Shown: positions 38,434 through 50,310 of the stretch, one piece after another
How positions within the stretch are numbered: position 1 is the stretch's first letter
Layout of the letters: every line of letters begins with the position of its first letter
DNA from: Pipra filicauda
Lineage: Eukaryota; Chordata; Aves; Passeriformes; Pipridae
Assembly (NCBI RefSeq): GCF_003945595.2
Contig: NW_024104909.1
Coordinates: forward strand, 1,426,001 to 1,490,000
DNA: 64,000 bases
Reading direction: 5' to 3'
The notes under the pieces: model-generated
Database searches by the model: none
What the model was told of the DNA's origin: nothing
What the model saw: only the letters and a program-made list of their open reading frames with translations
Position numbers and translations under genes: made by a program

Positions 38434-39218
38434 AATTTTGGAACATGTTGATGCTGAGCAAACAGGGTGAACTACTACTGCCTCTTTGAATTCCACAACC
38501 TTTTTTCAGTGCTGTTTGCTATTCATGGCAGTGAAATTGAGCCTCTTCTTAGGGGAAGACTTGTTACCATAAAACTTGATTTCATAGTATTTGTAGCAGA
38601 AGTATTTTATGGGTCAGCAGGAAAAAAAAAACCCAGTTATTGCAACCTTCTTTCCACAGAGCATGGTTGAGTTGCTGTGTTTTATCAAATACAGTATGAC
38701 AAAAGTATTTGTAAACCATTCAGTCATCTTCATAAATTAGACCCTCTATAAAAGGAGTTTTCAAAACCAGCAGGCAGCTTTTTGTGTTTGACATAAAATA
38801 GCTGGATTTTAAGACAGCAGTTAAAATAATGCATTCGAGGTTTCACTTATAGAAATAAATACGTAAAATCTAAATTATTAATAAACTTAAGCCATATTTT
38901 CAAAACTGATCTTGATGTTTAAAGTTTTAAATCTCTGAGGAAGGGAGGTGATTTTGTGTTCCTGAGTCAATTTGCTCCAGATCTTCAAATATATTTGGGA
39001 ACCTTATTGCTGTTGCCAGTAGCACAAGGTTTTTTATCTAATTAGGTAACAATCTTTCTCTGAAGAAAAAAATTAAAAATTAAAAAGAAAAAAACCTATA
39101 ACCTATATGGTGTAAAAACTTGACTTCCTACTCACACATCCATTATCACTTAAGGCAGTGCCAGAGCCTTTGCAGTGTTGGAGTTTTATTGGATTCCAGA
39201 GCTCAATAAAAATCGCCC

Positions 39219-39239
39219 TTTTTTTTTTTTTTTTTTTTT
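39219..39239 (+). repeat. 21-base poly-T run
   Basis: An isolated T homopolymer with no recognisable retroposed sequence beside it. Confidence 0.9.
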
Positions 39240-42101
39240 CAACAGCTCTGGTGGAAGAGAACTTAAACACTAAGGTTTCTATAGATGTTACATAATTTTG
39301 TTCCTTTTTATACTTCCTCAGCACTACAAGGTGGTGCCCTTCTGGAGAGAAAGGGGACAGACAGTCCTTGTGCAGGTGCCTTTGAAAAGTGGGATAACGC
39401 TCCAGGAGGCACTCGAGCCACTGGAAAGAAAGCACTGGCCATTCCAGTATTAAAAAATTGCATTTAGTGCATGTAAATATTTTAATTCTGTGAGCTTTTT
39501 ACTGTAAAATAATTGTGTTGTATGGAAAGAGTAAATACCTCAGTGGGATCTGGATATAACAAAACAGGATATCTGAAGGGTATCAGTTCTTGGGACAATG
39601 TTTTGTCTGGGTTACAAATGCACGAGTTCTTTTCTTAGGACTTGAGTTTAAAGAAACAGTTAACAATCACACCCTTAAATTTGAAGTGTGATTTAAGATC
39701 TGCAAGCTTCAAACAGACCCAAGTCCCCAGGTGAGGGATGCTTTGTTAAATCCAAAAGCTAATCCTCCAGATGCTCCCTCCTCAAACATATTGATTTTTC
39801 TTTAAGAAGCTGGCATGCAGCCCTGGCAAGAGGTCTTTGCTTATAAACCTTGATCAAAGACATTCTCTGTGCTACGTGCAGGTAAAAATTCTGTAGAGCT
39901 TTTCTGTCTAAATCATCAGACTAATTTATAATTTGTCTCCACAGTAATTGAATGATTAAGCAAAAAAAAAAAAGTCCTAAATAATTGAGATTTTTTTTTT
40001 CTTTCAGTGACTGGGATTTAGACAAGAAAACAAAATACAGAAACTAGAGAAAACATGTGAATTATACATTGCACACCCTCTAAAGTGAATTCAGGATAAA
40101 TACTTATGTAAGCCAAAGTATGAAAGCTTTGTCATCATCAGGAGATCACCACATTTGAGGAAAACCGAGTTCCTGATTCTGTGGAGCAACAATGAGTCTG
40201 CACTTCCACAATGCAGTCAGTTCTGAAAACATTATTTGTAAGGTTTACCGTGTGCCTCGTAAAAGAAGGACCCTCAGTTGTAGGAGAGCATTTATTCACA
40301 CTTAGCCAGGAAGGTTTGTACAACATTAGTAACCATTAAATCTCTGTTGCATATTCCTTCTCTTAGTTACAGAGGTGATATATAATACTTTGAAACTCTG
40401 AAGGGGGAGAAAAAGAATGATTAGTTTTTCCTCTGTGCATTAGATCACTTATTGTGATCAAACCAGAAAAACTTTCTCAGCAAATCATTTACAATATTTC
40501 TTTCAAGTGACAAATCCTCATCTCCTTTCCACATGTACCAGGTCTGCTTTGTCAGGTCTAGAGTGTTGCATTTATTTCTCAGATGTGAGTGGAAACTCTA
40601 TTTCTGAAAACAACTCTGGGGACAACAGCATAGGTTATAAATAGAGAGAATCCAAAAAAGAAATGATGACTATTTTGCCCAATGTTATTTGGGCTGGTAG
40701 AACTGATCCAACAGCTGTGCCTGAAAGAAATACAGAGCCACTAAAAGTTCCTGCACTTAAGAATGGTGAAGATGAATAGTCAGTAATGGAAAAGGGAAAA
40801 CCCACCTGTGTTAATGTGCTCTGTGGTTAGAACAAAAATCCTGGAAAACGAGAAGTCAAACAGCATTTGGGATAATCATTGATGTGAGGGGAGTTTTATG
40901 GGAGGTGGTGCCTGGGAGTGGGAAGCTGTTTAAAGGATTTCTGTCAGTGTTGCTTGCAGACTTTTTTTCTACCTTGATTTTTTAAAGTTGAGTTTTCTTA
41001 ACTACTTAGTTTTTGGGAAAATACCAATATATGTGAACTTCTGGGGGAAAAAAAAAATCATATTTTAATCACAACCTGCACATTGGTCTCTTTTCAGATG
41101 TTCGAGATACAAGACTACATAAAACTAAGGAAATAATAATTCAATTTCTTGACCTTGCAAGTTAGGGAAGCAAAAGAAAGCTATTTTTCTTATTTCTTCT
41201 GAACCTGTTGCTGATCTCTTCAGCAATAAATACAAACAGCATTTCCAACAGATGCAGCAGATCATCTTTGACATGTTTACTTTTTTTTAAAACCTAGATA
41301 TGATTAGGAAGTTGCTTTTGATTTTTCAGCATAAGAAATGCTAAGAAGGTACTGTGATAAGTGCAGCACAGACCAACTCTGACTGCAAACTTCTCAAGGA
41401 TAACTGTGGTACGTGAGAAGGCAGGAGAAACTTTAGTCTGTCCCAGCTGATTGTGAAGGTTTATTTCTATTTTGTCTGTCAGCATCTGTGTCTTTGTATG
41501 GGGGGATTTTGTATCTTTTACCTCCATCTGTGCTTTTCTAACTTTTTAAAAAGAAAATAAAACACGCCGCCTACATGACTGGCCACCACTGCAGCACTAA
41601 CGAGGAGGGGTGAATGAAAATGCCAGTACAAATGAGATGTACTGCTGTCATTTGGGTTTTGAAGCTGTTACACTCCTGTGTGAGCAGCAGCAGATGCCCC
41701 TGTTTCCTTGAAGTGTCTTTTTCTAAGCCTGATTTAAGACCAGCATCATCTGTTTGTCAGCCCTACAGTCTTAATTCGATACCAGGCACACTTTCGACTT
41801 GACTGAGTGAACATGAAAATATGAAGGGGAAAATAGTGGAAAATGCTGTCTTAGGGGAGATTTTCTATTTGTGGAAATAACCTCTATCAACATATTGTGT
41901 GAACCTTCAGAGTAAAGACAACAGAAGATGGGGAATGAGTGATTTTTTTTTTTTTTTTCCCCTCCCTGCTTTCCTTAATTCTTTACTATAGACAGGACAA
42001 AATGATGAACCTTTGCATAGAGAGATCCTGGCCTGAGTAAGGGAAGTGTTTTGTATATGGGGTCTTTAACTCAAAGGAAACCAGACTGGGCTTTTATTTT
42101 T

Positions 42102-42158
42102 GTGTGGGGGGGTGGGGTTTTTTGTGTGTGTGTGTTTGTTGGTTTGGTTTTTTCCCCC
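42102..42158 (+). repeat. G/T-rich low-complexity tract
   Basis: A run of G is followed by T, GT and TTTGG-type repeats, then T and C runs. It contains no paired G-runs sufficient for a confident quadruplex. Confidence 0.7.
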
Positions 42159-42386
42159 CTCTCAGTATTATCATGATGAGATGCCATTGCAACAACCCAC
42201 TTATGAACTGGTTAACTGTCTGCTGTTGCTCCACACTGCAGAGAATGTGGTTCTTGAAGTGATTTTTGTTATGGGACTCTCAAAGAAGTTAAAATAGAAG
42301 TGCCATTGAGTCTGTGGCTGTCCTGAAGAGTATCTGATGTTGCAGTGGGAACTCCTCGTTAAAACTCATGGTCTTTATTCTTTTAG

Positions 42387-42413
42387 CACAATTGCTCCAC
42401 TCCTCTGGAAGCA
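42387..42413 (+). other. Candidate 27-nt microexon
   Basis: CTTTATTCTTTTAG ends at 42386, a fair acceptor, and GTAAGTG follows 42413, a perfect donor core. The 27 bases are a multiple of three and open in all three frames, as a cassette microexon would be. Such short intervals pass these tests often by chance, so only transcript evidence could settle it. Confidence 0.22.
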
Positions 42414-45400
42414 GTAAGTGATGCTGGATTTTAAGTCTGTGGGTTGGTGCTCTTTTGGGTTGTTAGTAATTCTCTAGCATTGTATTAGTGACAAAACCAG
42501 GGATCAGCAGAGTGCTGACCTGCAAGAGTGAGAAAACAAGATGAACCCAGAGAAACCAGACAGACACAATAACAGAGTTTATAGAACTTTACTCACAATC
42601 TTGGCCATGCAATGCAATAAGCGAACAAAAATTATAATTTAGTTCAGTACAAAAGTAATACATTTTTCATTACAGAACTTCTAAATTCTGTTATGTAACT
42701 TTGAGGGATGGATGTTTAATATTTAAAGATTTAGGTCTTACCTTTAAAGCTCCCTAGCAGGGTACTGACTTTCCAGTGAAGACACAGAGTTCAACTTTGT
42801 GCTGAGTTTGAAAGACAATCTCAGTGCATTTGCAGATGAAATCCTTTTGTATGAAGATAAGCTGACTGTGAGAAGGACTCTCTCTTGGGACTAGCAAGAA
42901 GTAATGTTAATTTATCTAAGGGAAGTGAATATATCTATTTTGTGGGAAAAATCACTTCTATCTCACCACAGTCACTTTAACCTCTGATGTTTTCCCAAGG
43001 TTGTGTTTTCTGTGTGCTCTAGACAGCTGAAAAAAAAAGAATCACACTGCAGTCTGCAACTGCTCCCAGTCTCTGTAAATCAGATTCAAATTGATATTTT
43101 CCATACTGTAAAGTCCCCTAAGGCTTATTATGTAAAATAGGGCTGTGTTTCCAGCCTAGTGGGGGCTCTCTGACTCCACTGTTCAATACTCAGGCAAACA
43201 ATGTCCAGGAATTTCCTGTAGCTATAATTTGAGTGTTCTTTACGCCAATTAGTGCCTGTTGGACAGACAGCACAGTGATGCAGATATTAAAGATGGTAAA
43301 TGAGGTTTGAGCCCTGCTGCCAATACCAGGTGGGCTGTGCTCCTGTATCATTATGGTGTCATTTGATCTTAATGATACAGCCATTGATCACTCGAACTAT
43401 TGGGCTCTCCCAGAGAAAAATGGAGCAAGTTGTTTAAGCAGGCTGAGATTTACTGGCTGAGAACGTCCTAATTTTGAGTGCTCTCATTTAAAGGTTGTTC
43501 AGGGCTCAGCAGGATGCTGACAGAAGTCAGTGAGTGCAGGTCCCTGGAGGGGGAGCACTGTCCCGTCCAGAGCATGTTCAGTTCCTTGTCCAAACACAGC
43601 CCATCGACCAGATTGTTTGCAGAAGGAAATAGCTCTTCAAGGCTGACACCTGGTTTGAGTGCTCTAAAGATCGTGGCATTAGCAGTTTTCCATGCTGGCT
43701 TTTGTTGTTTAAAGCAAAATCCTAATCCCAACACAGGTGCCCTCTCTGTGGTTAGTGGTCAAATATGTACACCTGAAAGAATACACAGAGTCTATATAAG
43801 TAACAGTATTCAAACTTTAATAACTTGTGCCTCAAGCTATTTTGAAAACATGCTCAAAACCTGTGGTTGTCCATGTGCTGTAGTGTTTTCTAAACAAGGG
43901 TTCTGTGTTGAACTGGGAGCAAAGCCAAGAAATGCACTCTGAATTGGTAATCTTACTGTGCTGTGTCATGGGTCTGTGCAGGCAGAGCACCAGCGCTGAT
44001 GATTCAGTTATTAGGTCACACAGAGCTGATATTTTTGTCTCCAGAGGTCATTTTCTGAGCCTCAACCTTAAAACACATGAGAAGGCCCTGGGATTCACCG
44101 GAACATGTTTAGTACAGTGTTGGTCTCCTGTTAGTGAAGTCTCCCTCAGTTCCTTGTGTTCTTTAGGAAATCAGGTTCGTCTGCTCAAAACCTTGTGCCA
44201 TAAGAGCATCTTTGTTTGATTTTTTTTTTCTCCCCATATCTGCTTTTCCTCTGAATTAAATTATTTAGTTGCCTTAAATTTATGTAATTTAAGGCAATGT
44301 GTTGATGTATTATAGTCTTTTTTTTTTTTTAGAATTACGGGTGCTGGAGAAGTACAAAAAACTCTTAGCAAATTTGGTCCATACACCTGCTGGAGCACTT
44401 TATTTTGTACTTTTACAGTGTAAAGCTTAAATTTCTACCTTAGGCTTCTAGGGCCACATTATCTGTCAGTAAAAGCTCATGTGTCTGCCCCTGCCTTGTC
44501 CCACTTTCTGTTCTTCCACAAAGCAGGGTCACGCTCCTAAGGTAATTTTCCCAACAGAATCACCTGCTTTTAGACAGTAATTGCAGTGTGGAGGTGACAG
44601 GATAACATTAGACAAGAAGTCCTGAGTTGTCCTACTGGTAGGGTTTGGGTTAGCTCAGTTTGCAGTCTCACCTGAGATGTCTAAATTGGAGGCTGGGAAG
44701 TGAGAATCTTCTAAAAAGGGCCCTTGTGTTCTGAATTGTAGTGACCCTTTCTTCTGAGTCAACCAGGAAAAAACACAGGAAAAAAATCCATCTGCTTTTT
44801 TTCTGCCTTCTGATTCTGCATTTGCTGGTTCCAGAGGAGCCAGATACGCTTGAAAATGAAAACTGAAGAAGAGAGAGTTTGCCCTTCTCTGTATTTTATT
44901 TGGAAATAAAGGTTGTATTGCTTCTGGGAGCAAAGGGAAGACTATAGAGGAGATCTGATACCTCTGTGATGATTTCCAGTGTAATTCAGTTATCCAGCTG
45001 TTCCTATCTAAGGTACATGTCGTGAATTCTGTGGGCTCAAAGACACAAATGCAAAATTCCTCATATACCTTGTGCTGCTATCAAGTAGCAGGGGTTTACA
45101 AGGGAATTTATAGTGAATTCTAATGAATCACACAGTCTTCCAGCTGCTTTCCTTCATGGGTCTGCTCCTGTTGCAGCTTGGTCAACTCCTGAGATCTACC
45201 CTAAATCTGTGTTGCTGTTGAGACTACTGTTGGTTCACATTGTATACTATGTGTGTAACTTCTGGTTCTTTAAATATAACTTCCATGTTGGGTTTACAGA
45301 ATTCTGCTGATTCCTGATGCTCTTCATGTCACATTCATGTTAAATTACCACTGAACCTGCAGCACTTAAATGCAGTAGTTTGTGCAGTCAACATCAGAAC

Positions 45401-45858
45401 CAGAGTCCAAAAGCATTTCAGAGTTCACTATATCTAGCATGGGAATGCCTGTAATTTATTAGCAACTTACATCCCAGTTATCAAATCCAGTTTACTTTGT
45501 ATTTCCCAGTAGTTTTTCATCTGTGCTTGTGTAGCAAACCTTAGAGGAAAAATAGAAGATTAATTTTTGAAATGTTCTTTGTCTCTGAAAGTCAGTGAAA
45601 TCTCACTGGACTGTCCCTCTCATTTTATTTATGTCTTTATACTTCAAAAATATCTTTCCATCATTTAGCTATAGAAACAGCTGCTGGGTTGTCATCCTCA
45701 ACTGCCCTGAGATTTGAAACAGTTTCCAGGAACTGCTCTTCTTCTGTTTACAGTCTTTCATTTCAATTGAAACTTTCAGCTACTACAGCTCAAATATTTA
45801 TGTAGGAAGGAGTGTTGGCACATTCCAGATAGATTTTTATTTTTTTTTTTCTTTCCAG
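42414..45858. other. Non-coding stretch
   Basis: No supported gene. A 154-codon plus frame at 43478-43942 overlaps an 88-codon minus frame, has no clear splice signals and shows no known domain. A T run lies at 44318-44330. The notable feature is the 12-bp hairpin at 44269-44297. Confidence 0.5.
44269..44297. repeat. Perfect 12-bp inverted repeat with 5-base loop
   Basis: TTGCCTTAAATT at 44269-44280 is matched exactly by its reverse complement at 44286-44297, leaving the loop TATGT. RNA from either strand would form a compact stem. It is too short for a typical microRNA precursor, and no flanking stem extension was seen. It could be a cruciform-prone site or chance in AT-rich DNA. Confidence 0.85.
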
Positions 45859-45900
45859 AGCAATAATGCAAAATTTCATGCTGGCCAGTAGCAAGAGAGG
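45859..45900 (+). other. Candidate 42-nt exon with strong acceptor
   Basis: A long pyrimidine tract (ten or more T, then CTTTCCAG) ends at 45858, one of the best acceptors in the window. The donor after 45900 is GTGAGAA, preceded by GAGAGG. The length is a multiple of three, and the frame with one leading and two trailing bases is open while the phase-0 frame has a stop. No protein identity can be given. Confidence 0.22.
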
Positions 45901-46046
45901 GTGAGAAAAGTCTTTGCCTGACTATCCTGTGACTGCTGTTTGTGTGTGGCAGCCTGTGGATGGTCTCCTGCTGGCGGGTAAATGAGTGAGAGCTCTTAGA
46001 AAACTCTTTCCTTGCTGAGGCGAATTGCAGAGGGCAGATACATCTG

Positions 46047-46517
46047 ATGTGCTCCACACAAGGGAGGAGGATTTGCGGTGTGAGGAATGTTTTCTGCTCT
46101 GCAGGCTGCCCACAGTGTGCAGTGAGAGATGGATTTCTCCTGGAGCCTCATACTGTGCCAGAAAGCCTCTGGATCAGCGGGAGAAGCCGTGGGTTTCACG
46201 AGTCAGACCTGCTGGGTGTCTTTGCAGAGCCTTGCTTGGAGGCAGCTGGGGGTGATGCTTTGGCCTTGCAGCTGCCCCTCCCTCCCAGTTCTGCCCCTGG
46301 GCATCAGCATTTACCCCTTGGTTCTCACATTTCTTGCATGGTTCTGTGCTGCTTGTGTGATTCCACTGCAGCTGTCACCTTTTCTGCTCCACTTGAGGCA
46401 CAGTTCCTCCCTCCAAATGTGCCTCCCTGCTTGTCTGTGGAGTTCAATGAAGTAACACCATCCCAGTTTGGAGGTAGAAACTGGAATGTTTTATTGGACT
46501 CCCAAGTTCATATTTAA
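46047..46517 (+). other. 156-codon ATG open frame in GC-richer DNA, coding status doubtful
   Basis: A true ATG at 46047 opens 156 codons, the longest ATG-started frame in the window. The predicted product is rich in Cys, Leu, Ser and Pro with no recognisable domain, signal peptide or repeat. Two other plus frames and minus frames are also open across parts of the same sequence, as GC-richer DNA allows. Its end reaches sequence just before the ~48-bp tandem array at 46590. Probably not a protein gene; a lineage-specific or non-coding RNA frame cannot be excluded. Confidence 0.15.
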
Positions 46518-46589
46518 AGTGTTTAGGATCTACATATTCAACAGGGGGTCGTAACTATTGCAATTTATTACAAACAGGGGGTTTCAGGG

Positions 46590-46750
46590 GATGACATAAG
46601 GGAAAAGCCTGACTTACACTATTTGGGGTTTTCACAGAGATGACATCAGGAAAAAATCCAAGTTACACTTCTTGGGGTCTTAGGAATTACCTCATGGGGG
46701 AAAACCCACTTTATCTTAGGGGGATTACATGGGGAGATAAAACACAAAAG
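46590..46750 (+). repeat. Degenerate ~48-bp tandem repeat array
   Basis: Copies begin near 46590 (GATGACATAAGGGAAAA), 46639 (GATGACATCAGGAAAAA) and about 46686 (ATTACCTCATGGGGGAAAA), with a partial fourth near 46724 (ATTACATGGGGAGATAA). Copies one and two share TTACACT followed by TTGGGGT at the same offset. Spacing is 49, then about 47, then shorter. A possible further decayed copy lies just upstream, ending near 46589. It resembles an old minisatellite or the internal repeats of an LTR or other unclassified transposable element. Confidence 0.65.
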
Positions 46751-47250
46751 GTGTTCTGCACAGGTTTGATGAGATCAGGGCATGGTTTCTCTGGGCTTGG
46801 GCAGGACATTCCAAACCCGTGACATCAATGGATCCTTGTCTGGACTCTGGATGGAGGTTTTTTCCCCAGTCTCTGTCAGCCCAAGGCTTTTGTTTAAACC
46901 TAGCAGTTTTCTTTTTCTCATAGCCAAATTTTGGAATCCAAGGTGTGAGGTGCCCCCATGGGCATGAAGAAGTTGCTGAATCTTTCTCAGCTGTAGCTCC
47001 AGTGATATATGTAGGGATTAAGCACTCATACATGAAGATCTACTGCATTAGTGAACTTTGTATTCTCAGTTATACAGAGAAAAGGCACTAATTTTTTCCC
47101 CTAAACTTGTGTATTCCAATGGAGGTCTGATATGACACTTGTTTTGTTCTTAGCAAATGAACCAGGGTTTGAAAATGGCATTAACCCATGTTAATAATGT
47201 CAGTTCTTTTCAAATATTGTTTTTCCAATGAAATTTTCTTTCTCTTGCAG
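46751..47250. other. Non-coding stretch beside the tandem array
   Basis: No supported gene. The sequence up to about 47040 is somewhat GC-richer, and a 102-codon minus frame crosses it without splice support. It could belong to the same old repeat as the tandem array, but I saw no terminal repeats. Confidence 0.4.
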
Positions 47251-47295
47251 AAGTAACTTCGGTCTGAATTGGACCTTTTTGCATTTTTGGAGAAA
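47251..47295 (+). other. Candidate 45-nt exon with near-consensus splice sites
   Basis: TTTTCTTTCTCTTGCAG ends at 47250, a strong acceptor, and GTAAGTCAG follows 47295 after GAGAAA, a strong donor. The length is divisible by three. One frame is open (one leading base, 14 codons, two trailing bases); the other two hit stops early. Inclusion in a different phase would bring in a stop, as poison exons do. On splice-site quality alone it is one of the two best internal exon candidates. Confidence 0.3.
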
Positions 47296-49720
47296 GTAAG
47301 TCAGTGATAGGTAGTTGTTCAAAGAAATTGTACAAAATACTCCTTTAGAACCAGCTGTTTCCAGGCCAAAAATTAAGTTGTCTCATTTTACTCTATGAAA
47401 TTATCCACAAGAAACATGCCCCAAACAATGCATCTGTCTTTGTCAGAGTTAAATTAAGGAAAAAAAGAGCTCTCAAAGGCTGAAAAGTACAAAGCAAATG
47501 TGTGTTATAAATTTGCTTCACTAGATATACTCAACAAAATTTTGCCTTGTTATCAAGGTGCTTTATTAGATATGCAGAGCTATAGTTTGCTTTTTGACAC
47601 ATGAAAATACTAAACACTTAAACATCTATTATAGGATAAGGCAAGACTCTTCACTGTCAGTCTCTTCAAATGTCTTTCATTTTAGAATTTAGATTTATAA
47701 CGGATTATGTTTACTGGGATGTATTCTCAAATTTCTATTTTAACACTATTAAGAGTACTTCACTCAGTTTAAAGGAGAATAGTTGTTTTCAGTGTATAAA
47801 GACACCTAAATCTGTCTTGTTCGGATTCATTTTTCTCTATATTGTTCTTGAGAGGGAAATATTTTTAATAAATTGACAGAATGAATGAGTGGTTATCCAG
47901 AGAATCTCCTCTAGCAAGAAGTTACCCCTTGATCAAAATTGAAACGGGCCAAAATCCCTGAGAGTGTTCCTGGTGTGCCAAAGCCATGGCAAGCTTTAAT
48001 TCAGCTCCTGCAGTGCCACATGGCAGTAGTGTCATGTTCCACGAGTGGGTTCCCAGGGCTTTCTTAGGAATTGCCTTTTAAGTTCAGCTTTGTCCTGTCT
48101 CCTGTTTCTAGCAGTTCTGAGTAAATTGGTTTTAATTATTCGGGGTAATTTTGGTTAATATGTCAGCTCCAGGCTTCTAATCACTCAGCTCTGCATGTGT
48201 TCCTCAGTGATCACAAGTGCCTGGGTTTGTTCCTCATCAAAATACCTTATTTTCAGCATCTGTGCATTGTTTCACTGGGAAGTAGAGGCTTATATCAGTG
48301 GGTTCTGCATTTATGATGGCTCTTGAAGAGTTTATATGTCAGGGTTCCTATTCAGCAAAGACACTGTCTTCTTTTAGGTCATGTGATTCCACTTTAGCAT
48401 AGGTACTTTTACTCTGAATAACAGCATTTGATGGAAAATGTTAAGTATAGTTATTCCTGCTTAACATAAGTCTGGTTTCTCTTTCCTGTTTGACAAGTTC
48501 TCTGTAATTTCCCTCATTATGACACAGGTAGTGTGAAGTGGATACTGGTAGAGTTTTGGGGAAAAAATAAGCTAATTTGGGCTCAGTCCTGCCTTGCTAA
48601 GGCAAGTGATATTATTGAAGCCACTTATTTGTTATTAAGGGCCCAGGATTGGGCTTTTGAGTGCTGCAGCCTTCAGATCACGAACAAAGGAGGTGTTCTG
48701 ATTTTTTAAAAAAAACCCCACCACAACATTCAGAACAAAAGGAAAATTAAACAGGGAAGTGTTCCCTTTTGTAGTACCCCAGATTTTTTGTATGATTTCA
48801 GCTGACACCTGCACTAATTGACAAAAACACCATCGAGTGGTGCAGAGATGAGTGTAGTTCAGATGTGAGTTATTAGAGATGTATAGAAATACAGATCAAA
48901 GGCTTTTCATTAACGCTTCTTTCATCATGAACATCAGTAAGACAACATTACCTGCAAGCTGAAAACACTGGCAAAATTAGTAAGATCCAGCCAGAAGGGC
49001 TTCTAAGGACACCTGTCCAGTGAAATGAGTCAGTGGATGCTTTGCTCCAGTGCCTGTCTGAGCCTGTAAATCCCTTTGTTTCAATTCACTGACACGTGGG
49101 GGGCCCGAAAACACTAATCTAGGAAGAGATTGGAACTACCTGGCTTGGCCTCAGCCTTGGTCACAGCACAGTGGGATTCCCTCACAACTTGGAATCACCT
49201 GCAATTCACATCAGCACAGTGTGACTCTGCCTTTTGACTCTGGAATAGAATAGATGAGACTTTGCTTTGGGTGGTTTATGTGCACTTTGACTCTCCCGAG
49301 AGCAGAGGGGAAGGGAGTGATGGTGATCAAACAGCAAAGGCAATTACAGCACACACAGGTTGTTGTAGCTGAAAGCCTGTGCAGTGTGTGTCAATTTGAG
49401 CAGTGTTTTACTGGGAGACAAAGCTCAGGCACCTTTTGGGGGGTGGAGGAAGGAAGGATATACCTGTGATGTGGGGTTAGAGGTCAGGGGCTTACACTGA
49501 TCCAACATGAATTTGGCTTTGCTTTTTCCAGATCTTGTTGTTTTTTGTAGATATCTGCATGTCATTAATTTTAGTTGCTTAAGAGCCTGCTGGAAGGCAG
49601 TCATCAAGCCTGGCTTAAACCACACAGACGTAAATTCACAGTGATGATGTTGAAGTCAACAGCTGAGCAGCAGGTACACACTGCAGGGCAGCACTGCTGG
49701 CTGGGCATTGCTGACTGACT
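47296..49720. other. Non-coding stretch
   Basis: No supported gene, and no recognised repeat until the CR1 at 49721. Confidence 0.55.
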
Positions 49721-50310
49721 GTAGAACCACAAAATGGGTTGGGTTGGGAGGGACTTAAAGTTCATTTCATTCCAACCCCCTGACAAGGGCAGGGGCACCT
49801 TCCACTAGCCCAGGTTGCTCCAAGTCCCGTCCAACCTGACCTTGGACACTTCCAGGGGTGGGGCAGCCACAGCTTCTCTGGGCAGCCTGTGCCAGGTCCC
49901 TGTGGATGGCATCCCTTCCCTCCCACGTGTTGACTGCACCACACAGCTCGATGTCGTTGCCAGACTTGCTGAGGGTGCACTGATCCCCTGGACATGCTGC
50001 TGACAAACAGCTGGTCCCAGCAGCAGCCCCCAAGGAACAGCACTTGTCACTGTCTGCACTGAGTGTGACCATTCCTTATCCACTGAGTTATCCACCTGCC
50101 AAATCCACGTCTCTCCAGTTTAGAGCCAAGGATGTTATGTGGGACAGCATCAGATGCCTTGCACAAGTCTGGATAGATGAACATCACTCACTCTTCCCTT
50201 ATGTATCAATACTGTAACCACATCATAGACCACAAAATTTGTCCTAATCACCTCCCAGTCTTTCATGTGACAGTCTGTGCAAGCTCATCCAGCTGCCAAA
50301 TGGGGCAGAA
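49721..50310 (-). mobile_element. CR1 LINE fragment, 5'-truncated and internally deleted
   Basis: Read on the plus strand this is the inverted 3' part of a CR1 retrotransposon, so the element points to the minus strand. The 3' end lies at 49721. It shows the family's TGGGTTGGGTTGGGAGGGAC, then CAACCCCCTGACAAGGGCAG, CCTGACCTTGGACACTTCCA and GGGTGCACTGATCCC stretches in the expected order. The terminal ATTCTATGA-type repeat has decayed. Sequence that normally lies between the CTGTGCCA and the TGGATGGCATCCCTTCCCTCC segments is missing, so there is an internal deletion or variant join. The upper part, to about 50290, corresponds to the end of the reverse-transcriptase reading frame, now broken. 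The far boundary is uncertain. The copy cannot move. Confidence 0.92.

Larger units (their letters stand above)
32820..42386. other. Long non-coding stretch
   Basis: No gene is supported in these 9.6 kb. T runs occur at 32900-32912, 33065-33077, 38409-38433 (25 T), 39219-39239 (21 T) and 41943-41958, and an A run at 39962-39973. A good TTTCTTTGCAG acceptor-like site near 33374 has no consensus donor after it. Opposite-strand open frames of 110-127 codons at 37429-37854 overlap one another and look like shadows of GC-richer sequence. Confidence 0.55.

Noticed and set aside
43478..43942. 154-codon plus-strand open frame
   Set aside because: An 88-codon minus frame overlaps it, there are no consensus splice sites at its ends, and the product shows no family features.
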